A stretch of DNA of 64,000 bases, from assembly GCF_013363975.1 (NCBI RefSeq), contig NZ_JABWGN010000003.1, forward strand, positions 186,001 to 250,000. Direction: 5' to 3'. Made by a program: the position numbers and the translations under genes. The notes beneath the pieces are model-generated. The model was not told where the DNA came from. It did not search any database and saw only the letters and a list, made by a program, of their open reading frames with translations. Below are positions 7,591-16,955 of this stretch, in pieces; position 1 is the stretch's first letter; every line of letters starts with the position of its first letter. This stretch comes from Nonomuraea montanisoli (lineage in GTDB: Bacteria; Actinomycetota; Actinomycetes; Streptosporangiales; Streptosporangiaceae).

Positions 7591-8658
7591 ATGAACACTG
7601 AGGCCGCGAGCATGGACACCCTGCGCGAACAGGTGGACCGTTGCCTGAGGGAGTTCGTCGACCGGCAGCTTCCCCTCACGGGCGCGCCGGAGCTGGAGCC
7701 GCTCCGCCTGGCCGCCAAGGAGCTGCTGGCGGGCGGCAAGCGGCTGCGTCCCGCGTTCTGCTACTGGGGATGGCGCGGCGCGGGCGGGGCGGACCTGCCG
7801 GGCGTCTACCAGGCGGCGGCGTCGCTGGAGCTGCTGCAGGCGAGCGCGCTGGTCCACGACGACGTGATGGACAAGAGCGACCTGCGGCGCGGCATGCCCT
7901 CGGCCCACCGCCGCTTCGAGGCGATGCACGCCGGCGCCGGCTGGCACGGCTCGGCCGAGCAGTTCGGGATGGGCGCGGCGATCCTGCTGGGCAACCTGCT
8001 GCTGATCTGGTCGGGCGAGATGTGGCGCGGCAGCGGCCTGCCGCCCGAGTCGCTCGCCGGGGCGCAGCCGGTCCACGACCACATGCGCACCGAGCTGATG
8101 TGCGGCCAGTACCTCGACCTGCTGGAGCAGGCCCACGGGGAGAACACGTTCGAGTCGGCGCTGCGGGTCGCGCTCTACAAGAGCGGCAAGTACTCCGTGG
8201 AGCAGCCGCTCCGGCTGGGCCTGGCGCTGGCGGCGGGCGGGCTCACCCCGTGGATGGACGAGCTGTGCACCACGTACGGCACGCGGGTGGGGATCGCGTT
8301 CCAGATGCGCGACGACATCCTCGGCGTGTTCGGCGACCCGGCGGCCACCGGCAAGCCGGCCGGCGACGACCTGCGCGAGGGCAAGCGGACGATGCTCGTG
8401 GCGCGCACGCTGGCCGCCGCGACGCCCGAGCAGGCGGCGCTGGTGCGCAGCCTGCTGGGCGACCCGGGGCTCGACGACCGGGGCGTGGCGGCGCTGCGCG
8501 AGGTCATCGAGGACACGGGGGCGCTGAAGGAGTGCGAGGACCTGATCGGGGCGTACCTGACCGAGGCGCTGGCCTGCCTCGAACAGGCGCCGATCACGGC
8601 GGAGGCGCGCGCCGCGCTCGCCGACCTGGCGGTCGCGGCCACCTCACGCCAGGCCTGA
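7591..8658 (+). CDS. Polyprenyl diphosphate synthase (GGPP/FPP synthase type)
   Basis: The 355-residue all-alpha prenyltransferase has both metal-binding motifs: DDVMD at residues 90-94 (first Asp-rich motif) and DDILGVFGD from 241. GGKRLRP at about 48-54 is the IPP-binding segment. The residues just before the first motif are small (ASALVH), with no bulky aromatic stop, which favours C20 or longer products over FPP; this is inference. It elongates allylic diphosphates with IPP for carotenoids, quinone tails or lipid carriers. The gene ends in a triplicated 34-bp repeat (stop codon 8656-8658). It matches idsA2 (Rv2173) by position. Confidence 0.92.
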   Translation: MNTEAASMDTLREQVDRCLREFVDRQLPLTGAPELEPLRLAAKELLAGGKRLRPAFCYWGWRGAGGADLPGVYQAAASLELLQASALVHDDVMDKSDLRRGMPSAHRRFEAMHAGAGWHGSAEQFGMGAAILLGNLLLIWSGEMWRGSGLPPESLAGAQPVHDHMRTELMCGQYLDLLEQAHGENTFESALRVALYKSGKYSVEQPLRLGLALAAGGLTPWMDELCTTYGTRVGIAFQMRDDILGVFGDPAATGKPAGDDLREGKRTMLVARTLAAATPEQAALVRSLLGDPGLDDRGVAALREVIEDTGALKECEDLIGAYLTEALACLEQAPITAEARAALADLAVAATSRQA

Positions 8659-8749
8659 GCCGTCAGCCACCGCCCGAGGACGCCAGGCCTGAGCCGTCAG
8701 CCACCGCCCGAGGACGCCAGGCCTGAGCCGTCAGCCACCGCCTGAGGAG
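8648..8749. repeat. 34-bp unit x3 spanning two convergent stop codons
   Basis: Copies start at 8648, 8682 and 8716; the third diverges in its last bases. Every copy contains a TGA on the plus strand and a TCA (stop of the minus-strand gene). The first copy supplies the stop of the prenyl synthase, the third the stop of the small membrane protein, and the middle one is spacer. Confidence 0.9.
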
Positions 8750-8940
8750 CCGTCGCCGCCCGAGGAGCCGCCGCAGTCGGCGCCCGTGCCGGGCATCGTC
8801 ACGCCGTGCGGGGGGAGGCCCGGGTTGCCGGATCCTCTCCGCACGGAGGGACGTCCGCTGACCAGCGACCACACCGTCCAGACGAGGACGCCGGCGAACG
8901 CGATCACCAACCCGGCCGCCACCACCGTGGACACCGTCAT
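8731..8940 (-). CDS. Small single-span membrane protein with Gly/Ser tail
   Basis: The 69-residue protein has one membrane helix at about residues 6-27 (VVAAGLVIAFAGVLVWTVWSLV), a short basic cytoplasmic-side segment RPSVRRGS, and a tail with a lone Cys followed by GGSSGGDGSSGGG. The ATG overlaps the thiE stop (ATGA at 8938-8942), so it is translationally coupled to thiE and likely real in spite of its size. Function unknown; Cys-Gly-Gly-rich C-termini recur in small actinobacterial membrane proteins, but I know of no assigned role. Confidence 0.7.
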   Translation of the reverse strand: MTVSTVVAAGLVIAFAGVLVWTVWSLVSGRPSVRRGSGNPGLPPHGVTMPGTGADCGGSSGGDGSSGGG

Positions 8941-9578
8941 CAGGTCGCTCCCAGGCGCTTGGCGAACTCGGCGGCCGCGGCGCCCGGGTCGTCGGCCTCG
9001 GTGATCGCCCGCACCACGACCACGCGGGTCGCCCCGTACGCCATGACCTCGTCGAGGTTGCCGAGGTCGATGCCGCCGATCGCGAACCACGGCCGGTCGG
9101 CGCCGAGCCCGGCCGCGTGCCGCAGCAGCGGCGGCCCGGGCGCCGGACGCCCCGGCTTGGTCGGGGTGGGCCAGGTCGGCCCGCAGCAGAAGTAGTCGAC
9201 GCCCTCCTCCACCGCCGCGGCGGACGCCTCGGCGACGGAGTGGGTGGACCTGCCGATGAGGACGTCGTCGCCGAGTATCTCTCGTGCGACCCTCACCGGA
9301 AGATCGTCCTGCCCCAGGTGGAGCACGTCGGGCCGGGCGGCGTAGGCCACGTCCGCCCGGTCGTTGACCGCGAGGAGCCTGCCGTGCCGGTCGCAGGCGT
9401 CGCGGAAGACCTCCAGCAGCGCGAGCTCCTCGCGCGCCTCCAGGCCCTTCTCGCGGAGCTGGACGATGTCGACGCCGCCGGCCAGGACCGCGTCGAGGAA
9501 GTCGGCCAGATCGCCGCGTCCGCGGCGGCCGTCGGTGCAGAGGTAGAGCCGGGCGTCAGAAACCGAGGGCCTGGGCAC
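8940..9578 (-). CDS. thiE: Thiamine-phosphate synthase
   Basis: The 212-residue TIM barrel joins HMP-pyrophosphate with the thiazole phosphate to give thiamine monophosphate. Visible motifs are [16 protein letters not shown] (pyrophosphate-binding QxREK), [52 protein letters not shown] and [11 protein letters not shown]. It overlaps the upstream Rv2175c-type gene by 23 bases and the downstream small membrane gene by an ATGA junction, forming a three-gene minus-strand unit. The thiazole genes thiO-S-G are 1.7 kb away on the other strand under a TPP riboswitch; I see no such element upstream of thiE, so it probably follows its own regulation. Confidence 0.95.
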   Translation of the reverse strand: MPRPSVSDARLYLCTDGRRGRGDLADFLDAVLAGGVDIVQLREKGLEAREELALLEVFRDACDRHGRLLAVNDRADVAYAARPDVLHLGQDDLPVRVAREILGDDVLIGRSTHSVAEASAAAVEEGVDYFCCGPTWPTPTKPGRPAPGPPLLRHAAGLGADRPWFAIGGIDLGNLDEVMAYGATRVVVVRAITEADDPGAAAAEFAKRLGAT

Positions 9579-9930
9579 GTCGCTTGACCTCGGTGTGGCG
9601 GCCCGCGCGGATCGCCTGGATGGGCGAGCCCGGCAGCGAGTCGTCCGGGGTGAACAGCCAGCGCAGTGCCTCGACGTCGTCGTAGCCGGCGTCCAGCAGC
9701 ACGGTGAGCGTGCCGGGCAGGCCCTTCGTCACGTCGTTGCCGTCGAGGAACACGGCGGGCACGTGTGGCCCGCCACTCCCTCGCCGCACGCCGAGCAGCT
9801 TGTGGTCCTTGAGGAGTTGCTTGGTGCGCCCGAGCGACAGCTGCATGCGCTGGGCCACTTCGGGAAGGGTGAGCCACTCGTCGACGAGCTGCTCGGTCTC
9901 CCGGTCGATCTGTGCAACAGAAAGCGTCAC
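9556..9930 (-). CDS. Rv2175c family DNA-binding protein
   Basis: The 124-residue protein matches the Rv2175c family: an N-terminal winged HTH (about residues 15-65, [33 protein letters not shown]) and a C-terminal domain with [41 protein letters not shown]. In M. tuberculosis Rv2175c is a substrate of the kinase PknL, encoded next door; here the PknL-like gene is 3.8 kb away with the thiazole block in between. The N-terminal Thr (residue 2) resembles the phosphosite region of Rv2175c, which lies in its disordered N-terminus. GTG start; a TAGTTG at 9940-9945 (minus strand) suggests a leaderless message. Targets unknown. Confidence 0.88.
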   Translation of the reverse strand: MTLSVAQIDRETEQLVDEWLTLPEVAQRMQLSLGRTKQLLKDHKLLGVRRGSGGPHVPAVFLDGNDVTKGLPGTLTVLLDAGYDDVEALRWLFTPDDSLPGSPIQAIRAGRHTEVKRRAQALGF

Positions 9931-9960
9931 GAAACCACAACTACCACATGGCGCGCTTGC

Positions 9961-11136
9961 TCAAACAACACAATCCCGTAGAGGGACATCGGGATCTACC
10001 AGGCGTTCTGGGTCCATCCGCTGGCCCGCGCCGATGATGCGGCGGCCCTGGACGAGGTCGCGCGGGCGGTCCACGGCGAGGACCGCGGCGAGGGTGTCGT
10101 CCTCGGCCAGCCAGCAGGCCGACCACTTGCCCTCCGGCTCGCCCCGGTGCAGGAGGCGGGCGCCGGCCGGGTGGTGGCCCGCGTACTGGACCATGTGGCC
10201 GAACTGCTCGGACCAGAAGTACGGCACCGGGTCGTAGACCGCGTCCTCGCCGAGCAGCGTGGCCGCGGCGACCTCGGGCGCGCCGAGCGCGGTGTCCCAG
10301 TGCTCGACCCGCAGGCGGGTGCCGTAGCGGCGCGACCACCAGGCGGCGCAGTCGCCCACCGCGACCACGCCCGGCAGCGAGGCGCGCAGGTGCTCGTCCA
10401 CGACGACGCCGTTGTGCAGGTCGATGTCGGCGCCGGCCAGCCACTCGACGGCCGGGCGGACGCCGACGCCGGTGACGACCACGTGCGCCTCGATGAACTC
10501 GCCGCCCACCAGCCGCACGCCGCCCTCGTCGACCGAGGCGACCATGGTGTCGAGCCGCAGGTCGATCCCGTCGTACCAGGCGAGGGTGCGGGCGCCGAGC
10601 TCGGCGCCGACGGCGTGGGACAGCTGCGCGGGCCCGGCCTCGATCACCGTCACCTCGCAGCCGGCGCGGCGCGCGGCCGTGGCCACCTCGGCGCCGATCC
10701 AGCCGGCTCCGATCACGACGACACGGGCGCCGCGGACGAGCCTGGCGCGCAGCTCCAGCGCGTCGTCGAGGGTGCGCAGCACGTGCTGCTGCCCGTCGCC
10801 GGGCAGCGTGATCGGGTCGGCGCCGGTCGCGATGACCAGGCCGTCGTACGGCAGGTCGCCCTCGCTCGTCTCGACCACGCCGGCGCGCAGGCCGACGGCG
10901 CTGACGCCGGGGCGGAAATCCACCTCCATCGACGCGAGGTCGGAGTCGACGAAGCTGGAGTCGCTGGTGCCCAGCAGCACCGCCTTGGACAGGGGCGGGC
11001 GGTCGTACGGGCGGTGCCGCTCCTGCCCCAGCAGGACGATCTCGCCGCCGAACCCCCGCGCCCGCAGGGCCTCGACGCTCCGCACTCCGGCCAGGCCCGC
11101 TCCGGCCACCACGACACGGTTCACGTTCAAGACCAT
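9961..11136 (-). CDS. FAD/NAD(P)-dependent oxidoreductase, ferredoxin-reductase type
   Basis: The 391-residue protein has two Rossmann GxGxxG sites: VVVAGAGLAGVRSVEALRARG at about 8 (FAD) and VVIGAGWIGAEVATAARRAG at about 148 (NAD(P)H). Between them are the family marks RPYDRPPLSK and GLVIATGAD, and later VVAVGDCAAWW (FAD ribityl contact). A C-terminal Reductase_C-like part contains YFWSEQFGHMVQYAG. These enzymes pass electrons from NAD(P)H to ferredoxins or Rieske proteins serving P450s or dioxygenases; no such partner is in the window. The frame stays open far upstream, but the ATG at 11136 directly precedes the first beta strand and excludes the riboswitch. Divergent to thiO, so a thiamine link is only positional. 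Confidence 0.88.
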   Translation of the reverse strand: MVLNVNRVVVAGAGLAGVRSVEALRARGFGGEIVLLGQERHRPYDRPPLSKAVLLGTSDSSFVDSDLASMEVDFRPGVSAVGLRAGVVETSEGDLPYDGLVIATGADPITLPGDGQQHVLRTLDDALELRARLVRGARVVVIGAGWIGAEVATAARRAGCEVTVIEAGPAQLSHAVGAELGARTLAWYDGIDLRLDTMVASVDEGGVRLVGGEFIEAHVVVTGVGVRPAVEWLAGADIDLHNGVVVDEHLRASLPGVVAVGDCAAWWSRRYGTRLRVEHWDTALGAPEVAAATLLGEDAVYDPVPYFWSEQFGHMVQYAGHHPAGARLLHRGEPEGKWSACWLAEDDTLAAVLAVDRPRDLVQGRRIIGAGQRMDPERLVDPDVPLRDCVV

Positions 11137-11190
11137 AACGGGGCCGCCGCCGGGGTTTCGCACCGAGGCCGTAGGCTGGGTGTCGTACGA

Positions 11191-11289
11191 CGCGCGGGAG
11201 TCCGGCCGTGACCGGGCTGAGAGGAAGGCTTGACCGGGCCTTCGACCGCAATCCACCTGATCCGGATCATGCCGGCGAAGGGAGCGCGC
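11191..11289 (+). promoter_or_regulatory. TPP riboswitch (THI element) controlling thiO-thiS-thiG
   Basis: The conserved core is present in order: GGGCTGAGA at 11214-11222 (P2/P4 T-loop), ACCTGATC at 11255-11262, and ATGCCGGCGAAGGGAG at 11269-11284. The outer P1 stem pairs GCGCG near 11192 with CGCGC ending at 11289. The 3' end of the element contains GGGAG five bases before the thiO ATG, so TPP binding would hide the ribosome-binding site: translational control is the likely mode. No intrinsic terminator follows. Confidence 0.93.
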
Positions 11290-12497
11290 ATGGAGCTGAT
11301 CGTGGGCGGCGGGATCGTCGGGCTGTCGATCGCCTGGCGGCTGTCGCGGGCGGGGCGTCCCGTCACCGTGGTGGACCCCGCTCCGGCCTCCGGTGCCTCG
11401 CACGCGGCGGCGGGCATGCTGGCGCCCGTGAGCGAGGTCACCTACACCGAGGAGCCGCTGCTGCGGCTGGGGGTGGCGTCGCTGCGCCGCTGGCCGTCGT
11501 TCGCCGCCGAGCTGGCCGCCGACGCGGGACTGCCGCCCGGCGGGCCCTCGTACGGGCTGGACTTCCGCGCCGACGGCACCCTGGACGTGGCGTTCGGGAC
11601 GGACGACCTCGCCGCGCTGGACGAGCTGGCCGCGTTCATGGGCAAGCTGGGGCTGCCGGTGGAGCGGCTGACGGGCCGGGAGTGCCGGCGTCTGGAGCCG
11701 ATGCTGGCCCCCTCGGTACGGGGCGGCCTGCTGGCGCCGGGCGACGCCTGGGTGGACCCGCGCCGCGTCACCTCGGCCCTGCTCGCCGCCCTGGAGCGGC
11801 GGGGCGTCCCCGTGGTGCGGGCCCGGGTGTCGAGGCTGCTGCGGGCCTCCCAGGGCTCCGGTGAGGGCGCGGTCGTGGGCGTGGAGCTGGACGATGCGGC
11901 CGCGGGCGGGACGGTGCCCGCGGAGATCCAGGCCGACGGGGTCGTCCTGGCGGCCGGGGTGTGGAGCGCGGAGCTGGCCGGCGTCCCCGTCCGGCCGGTC
12001 AAGGGGCAGATCATGCGGCTGCGCTCCGCCGAGCCGCGGCTGAGCAGGTGCGTACGCGGCACGGTCCACGGCACCCCCGTCTACCTGGTGCCGCGCGGCG
12101 ACGGCGAGCTCGTGGTGGGCGCCACGCAGGAGGAGATGGGCTTCGACACGCGGGTGACCGCAGGCGGCGTGTACGAGCTGCTGCGCGACGCCCGGGAGCT
12201 GGTGCCCGGGGTGACGGAGCTGGAGGTGGCCGAGGTGGTCGCCGGCCTGCGTCCCGGCACTCCGGACAACCTTCCGCTCATCGGCCCGAGCGGCACGCCG
12301 GGCCTGACGCTGGCCACCGGGCACCACCGTGGCGGGGTGCTGCTGGCGCCGCTCACGGCGGCCCTCCTCCAGGGGGAGGAGCCCGAGCTGGCGGCCCTGT
12401 GCTCACCGGCCCGCCACCGTCCGGCCGCCGGGAGCGCCGCCTCCCGCGGCCCGGCCGTTCCCCTGTACGAGAAGACCTCCGGTTCCGAGGAGTTGGG

Positions 12498-12501
<4 letters not shown>
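11290..12501 (+). CDS. thiO: Glycine oxidase ThiO
   Basis: The 403-residue DAO-family flavoenzyme starts straight at the FAD fold (MELIVGGGIVGLSIAWRLSRAG). Other landmarks are SHAAAGMLAP near residue 40, the FAD-contact loop GVWSAELAGVPVRPVKGQIMRL, and the C-terminal VVAGLRPGTPDNLPLIGPS and TGHHRGGVLLAP. It oxidises glycine to iminoglycine, the dehydroglycine source for thiazole synthesis in aerobes. The ATG is set by the riboswitch-embedded GGGAG. Its TGA overlaps the thiS ATG (ATGA at 12498), giving coupled translation of thiO-thiS-thiG. Confidence 0.95.
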
Positions 12502-13446
<945 letters not shown>

Positions 13447-13733
13447 TCCCGGGTACTCCCGGATCGGGCACGCGGGCGCGTATCGGATGTCCGCAAAGGG
13501 GTCGCCGTCAAGCCCTCAAGGGCCGCTACGGCGGGTGGCGGCCCTCGGGCGGGCGGGTCCGAGGCCCGCGGGCCGGCCCGGCCGGGCGTGGCCTCAGGGG
13601 CGCCGGGGAGCGGACGGCGCCCTGGTCCCGGTGGGATTCCCGAGGCGGGACCGGGCGTGGCGGGGGCCACGGGTCCGCATCGTTTCGGATGGTCGCGCCC
13701 TGCGGGCCGCGAAACGCCCGTAAACTCGGCGAC
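13447..13733 (+). other. Gene-free stretch with the pknL promoter
   Basis: The 287 bases contain a small hairpin right after thiG (TCCCGGG...CCCGGA at 13448-13463) that may end the thi operon, and TAAACT at 13721-13726, a -10 element eight bases before the kinase GTG at 13734, predicting a leaderless or nearly leaderless transcript. The remainder is GC-rich without a frame I can support. Confidence 0.5.
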
Positions 13734-15932
13734 GTGGACACGACGACTGCGGACCCCCTGGTCGGGCGGACCCTGGACGGGCGCTACCGCATCGAGTCCC
13801 GGATCGCGCGGGGCGGCATGGCGACCGTCTACCTCGCGCTGGACGTCCGGCTCGACCGCACGGTCGCGCTGAAGGTCATGCATCGCTCGCTCGCCGAGGA
13901 CCCGGCGTTCGTGCGGCGCTTCATCGGCGAGGCCAAGTCCGTGGCCAGCCTCTCCCACCCCAACGTGGTCCACGTCTTCGACCAGGGCACCGACGGCGAC
14001 GTCGTCTACCTGTCCATGGAGTACGTCCCCGGCAGGACGCTGCGCGACATCCTCAACGAGCGCGGCAGGCTGCCGGCCCGCGAGGCGCTGGAGATCCTCA
14101 TCCCGGTGCTCGCTGCGCTGGGCGCGGCCCATCAGGCCGGCATGGTCCACCGCGACGTCAAGCCGGAGAACGTGCTGATGACGGCCGACGGCCGGGTCAA
14201 GGTCGTGGACTTCGGCCTGGCCCGGGCGATCGAGGCGACCAACCAGACCCGCACCGGCATGATGATCGGCACGATCGGCTACATGTCGCCCGAGCAGGTG
14301 ACCACCGGCCGGGCCGACGTGCGCACCGACGTCTACGCGGCCGGGATCATGCTGTTCGAGCTGCTGACGGGCCAGCCGCCGTACGAGGGCGAGACGCCCA
14401 TGTCCGTGGCCTACCGTCACGTCCACGACACCGTGCCGGCGCCGTCGTCGCTGAATCCCGAGGTGCCGCCGGTGGTCGACGCGCTGGTGGCGCACGCCAC
14501 GGCACGCGAGCCGGACGCGCGGCCCGGCGACGCGACCGCGATGCTGGTGGAGGCGGTCGAGGCGCACCGCCAGCTTCCCCGGCTCACCGGCCCCGGCGTC
14601 CCGCACACGGGCGCCCGGTACTCGATGCCGGGCACCGGCCCGCACGCGTCCTCCGTCCCGCACGCCCCCTCGGGCGCCCACGCGCCCTCGGGCCCGCTCC
14701 CGGCGCCCACCGCGCAGCTTCCCTCCGGCGCGCACACGTCGCCCGCCGCGGGGCACCTGCCGGGGCCCCGGACGGGCCCCCACTCCGGGGCGCAGCCCAC
14801 CGGCCCGGCTCACGGCGGCTACGGCCCGCAGCCGGCCTCCCAGCCCGGCGGTTACGGCCCGCAGCCCGCCTCCCAGCCCGGTGTTCCGGGCTCGCCGGGG
14901 ATGACGGTCGCCATGCCGCAGGTCCCGCACGGCGGCGCGGCGGCCCCCAACCCGACCATGATCCAGCCGCGCGCCGAGACGCCGGCGGAGCATCCCTCCG
15001 GGCGGCGGCGCGGGTTCCGGCCGAGCTGGATCATCGTGGCGCTCGCCGTCGTGATGGTGGCCGCGATCGGCCTGACCGGCTGGTACGTCTCCCGTCCCCG
15101 GTACGTGACCGTGCCCGCCGACCTGGTGGGCCGGCCGGTGTCCCTGGTCGAGTCGAAGCTGACCGCCGGGGGCCTGAAGGTGAAGGTGGCGCAGGGCCGC
15201 CACGACGACAAGACCGAGGAGGGCATGGTGCTCAGCCTCGATCCGGTGGGCGGGCAGGAGGTGGAGGCGGGCACGACCGTGACGCTCGTCCCCTCGCTCG
15301 GCGCCAAGCTCGTGGTGGTGCCCAAGGTGGCGGGCATGTCGGCCGACGACGCCCGCGCCGCCGTCGCCAAGGCGGGCCTGACGGTCGGCACCGTCCGGCG
15401 GCTGGCCAACCCCGACGTGCCCCGCAACACGGTCATCCGCACCTCCCCGCTCGTGGGCGAGAAGCTCAAGGAGGGCACCAAGGTCTCGATCTACGTCAGC
15501 GCCGGGCTCACCATGCCCGACGTCGCGAAGATGCCCAAGGACCAGGCCGCCGCGTTCCTTCAGGAGCAGGGCTTCCAGGTGCAGGTCAACGAGGTGGACG
15601 ACGACGCCGAGCCGTGCACGGTCATCGCCCAGTCGCCCAAGGCCAACGCCGAGGTCGACCGGGGCGCCGCGGCGATGATCACGGTGGCGCGCTGCCAGAG
15701 CGACTTCTGGGACTGGTGGAAGGGCGACAACGAGGCCCGCGAAGACCAGGAGCACCAGCTCGTGCCCGCGGTCATGGGCAAGAACGTCAACGACGCCCGG
15801 CAGGAGCTCCAGCAGCTCGGCTGGAAGGTGCGCGTCGTCAAGCTGGGCCGGGGCAGCGGGGTCGTCCGCTTCCAGCGCCCCCTGCCCAACAGCGAGCGTC
15901 CACCGGGTTCGGAGGTCATCCTCTGGCACTGA
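13734..15932 (+). CDS. PknL/PknB-like Ser/Thr protein kinase with four PASTA domains
   Basis: The 732-residue membrane receptor kinase has its kinase domain at about 15-275, with the Gly loop RIARGGMATVY, Lys47 (VALKV), catalytic HRD at 139-141, DFG at 159-161 and a Thr-rich activation loop before IGYMSPEQ. A Pro/Ser/Gly/His-rich cytoplasmic linker (about 283-428) leads to one membrane helix (about 429-452). The outside part has four PASTA repeats starting near VTVPADLVGRPV, VVVPKVAGMSADDA, TMPDVAKMPKDQA and LVPAVMGKNVNDA. PASTA domains sense peptidoglycan fragments or lipid II; the kinase would signal envelope state. The likely substrate is the Rv2175c-type protein encoded nearby (inference from mycobacteria). 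The GTG at 13734 immediately precedes the kinase fold. Confidence 0.93.
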   Translation: MDTTTADPLVGRTLDGRYRIESRIARGGMATVYLALDVRLDRTVALKVMHRSLAEDPAFVRRFIGEAKSVASLSHPNVVHVFDQGTDGDVVYLSMEYVPGRTLRDILNERGRLPAREALEILIPVLAALGAAHQAGMVHRDVKPENVLMTADGRVKVVDFGLARAIEATNQTRTGMMIGTIGYMSPEQVTTGRADVRTDVYAAGIMLFELLTGQPPYEGETPMSVAYRHVHDTVPAPSSLNPEVPPVVDALVAHATAREPDARPGDATAMLVEAVEAHRQLPRLTGPGVPHTGARYSMPGTGPHASSVPHAPSGAHAPSGPLPAPTAQLPSGAHTSPAAGHLPGPRTGPHSGAQPTGPAHGGYGPQPASQPGGYGPQPASQPGVPGSPGMTVAMPQVPHGGAAAPNPTMIQPRAETPAEHPSGRRRGFRPSWIIVALAVVMVAAIGLTGWYVSRPRYVTVPADLVGRPVSLVESKLTAGGLKVKVAQGRHDDKTEEGMVLSLDPVGGQEVEAGTTVTLVPSLGAKLVVVPKVAGMSADDARAAVAKAGLTVGTVRRLANPDVPRNTVIRTSPLVGEKLKEGTKVSIYVSAGLTMPDVAKMPKDQAAAFLQEQGFQVQVNEVDDDAEPCTVIAQSPKANAEVDRGAAAMITVARCQSDFWDWWKGDNEAREDQEHQLVPAVMGKNVNDARQELQQLGWKVRVVKLGRGSGVVRFQRPLPNSERPPGSEVILWH

Positions 15933-15993
15933 CCCCCGCGCCCGGCACCGGCCCGCGAGCTCGGCGCTGAGGCCCCGCGCCGGGCGGGGTCAG
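15929..15993. terminator. Bidirectional terminator shared by pknL and alc
   Basis: The arms at 15929-15946 and 15979-15993 pair (CTGACCCC/GGGGTCAG and GCCCGGC/GCCGGGC, three-base bulge). The TGA of the kinase and the TGA of the allantoicase are themselves inside the two arms, so one hairpin ends both convergent transcripts. Confidence 0.6.
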
Positions 15994-16955
15994 CCCGTGA
16001 GGTGGCCGTGCAGCCGCACGCGGGCCAGGCCCCCGTCGGGGTGGATGTCGACCCGTACGTGCGTGACGGGGCCGGCGTGGGCGAGACGGAAGCGGTGCGG
16101 CGTGTCCGGCTGGAGCCGCGTCCGGGGCAGCAGCTCGACCTCGCGCTCGCCGTCCAGGCCGGTGAGGGTCACGGCGGCGGGGGCGTTGAAGACGAGGTTC
16201 GTGGTGTCGATCTCGGCGAGCCGGATGACGCCCCGCCCGGCCAGCCGGATGACCAGCCACTCGTTGCCCTCCTCGCGGCGGCGGGCGGTCTCCCAGCCCT
16301 CCGCCTGGTGGCGGGCCAGGCCGGGGGCGATGACGTTGTTGGGCGAGGAGTAGAAGGCGTTGGAGCAGGCGGTGACCAGGCCGCCGTTGTGCAGCGCGGC
16401 CAGGTCGAGGCTCAGGCCGTCGTACACCGACAGGTCGGGCCGCGCCTCGCCGTGGACCCGCAGCCGGGCGATGCCGCCGTCGGGGAACATGGACAGCCGT
16501 ACGTGCGTGTAGCGGGCGTCGTCGGCGACCTCCACGGGGTGCTCGGCGTCGCCGCGCAGGGGGATCCTGGGCACGATCTCGCTCCAGCGGGCGTCGAGCA
16601 GTTCGGCGGGCGACGGGTGACCGTCGAGGGCCGCCGCCTCGACCGAGGCGTGAGTGGGGTGGTTGCCGGTGAACCAGGCCGTGTCGATCACCACGCCGCG
16701 CACGGCGCCGGGCAGGCCGAGCCGGACGATCGCCCAGTCGTGCCCCGGCTCGCGCCGCCGCCGCGTCTCCCAGCCGTCGTACACCTGGCCCTTGTGGCCG
16801 AAGGTCTCGGGCCGGAACGCGGGCCGGCCGGGCCTGATGAGGCTCTCCTTCTCGGCGAACGACTCGTCGCTGGCGGCGATGACGGAGCCGCCCAGGGTGC
16901 GCAGCGCCAGGTCGGGCAGCGTGGTGAAGCCGGCGGTCGGCCGTTCGGGCGCCAT
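15990..16955 (-). CDS. alc: Allantoicase
   Basis: The 321-residue protein has two tandem allantoicase (jelly-roll) domains. The first carries ASDESFAEKESLIRPGRPAF, VYDGWETRRRREPGHDWAIVRLGLPG and VIDTAWFTGNHP; the second mirrors it with ACSNAFYSSPNNVI, GWETARRREEGNEWLVIRLAG and EIDTTNLVFNAP. It hydrolyses allantoate to ureidoglycolate and urea. The start codon follows the allantoinase stop with no spacer, so it is the translationally coupled last gene of the purine operon. Length is normal. Confidence 0.95.
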   Translation of the reverse strand: MAPERPTAGFTTLPDLALRTLGGSVIAASDESFAEKESLIRPGRPAFRPETFGHKGQVYDGWETRRRREPGHDWAIVRLGLPGAVRGVVIDTAWFTGNHPTHASVEAAALDGHPSPAELLDARWSEIVPRIPLRGDAEHPVEVADDARYTHVRLSMFPDGGIARLRVHGEARPDLSVYDGLSLDLAALHNGGLVTACSNAFYSSPNNVIAPGLARHQAEGWETARRREEGNEWLVIRLAGRGVIRLAEIDTTNLVFNAPAAVTLTGLDGEREVELLPRTRLQPDTPHRFRLAHAGPVTHVRVDIHPDGGLARVRLHGHLTG

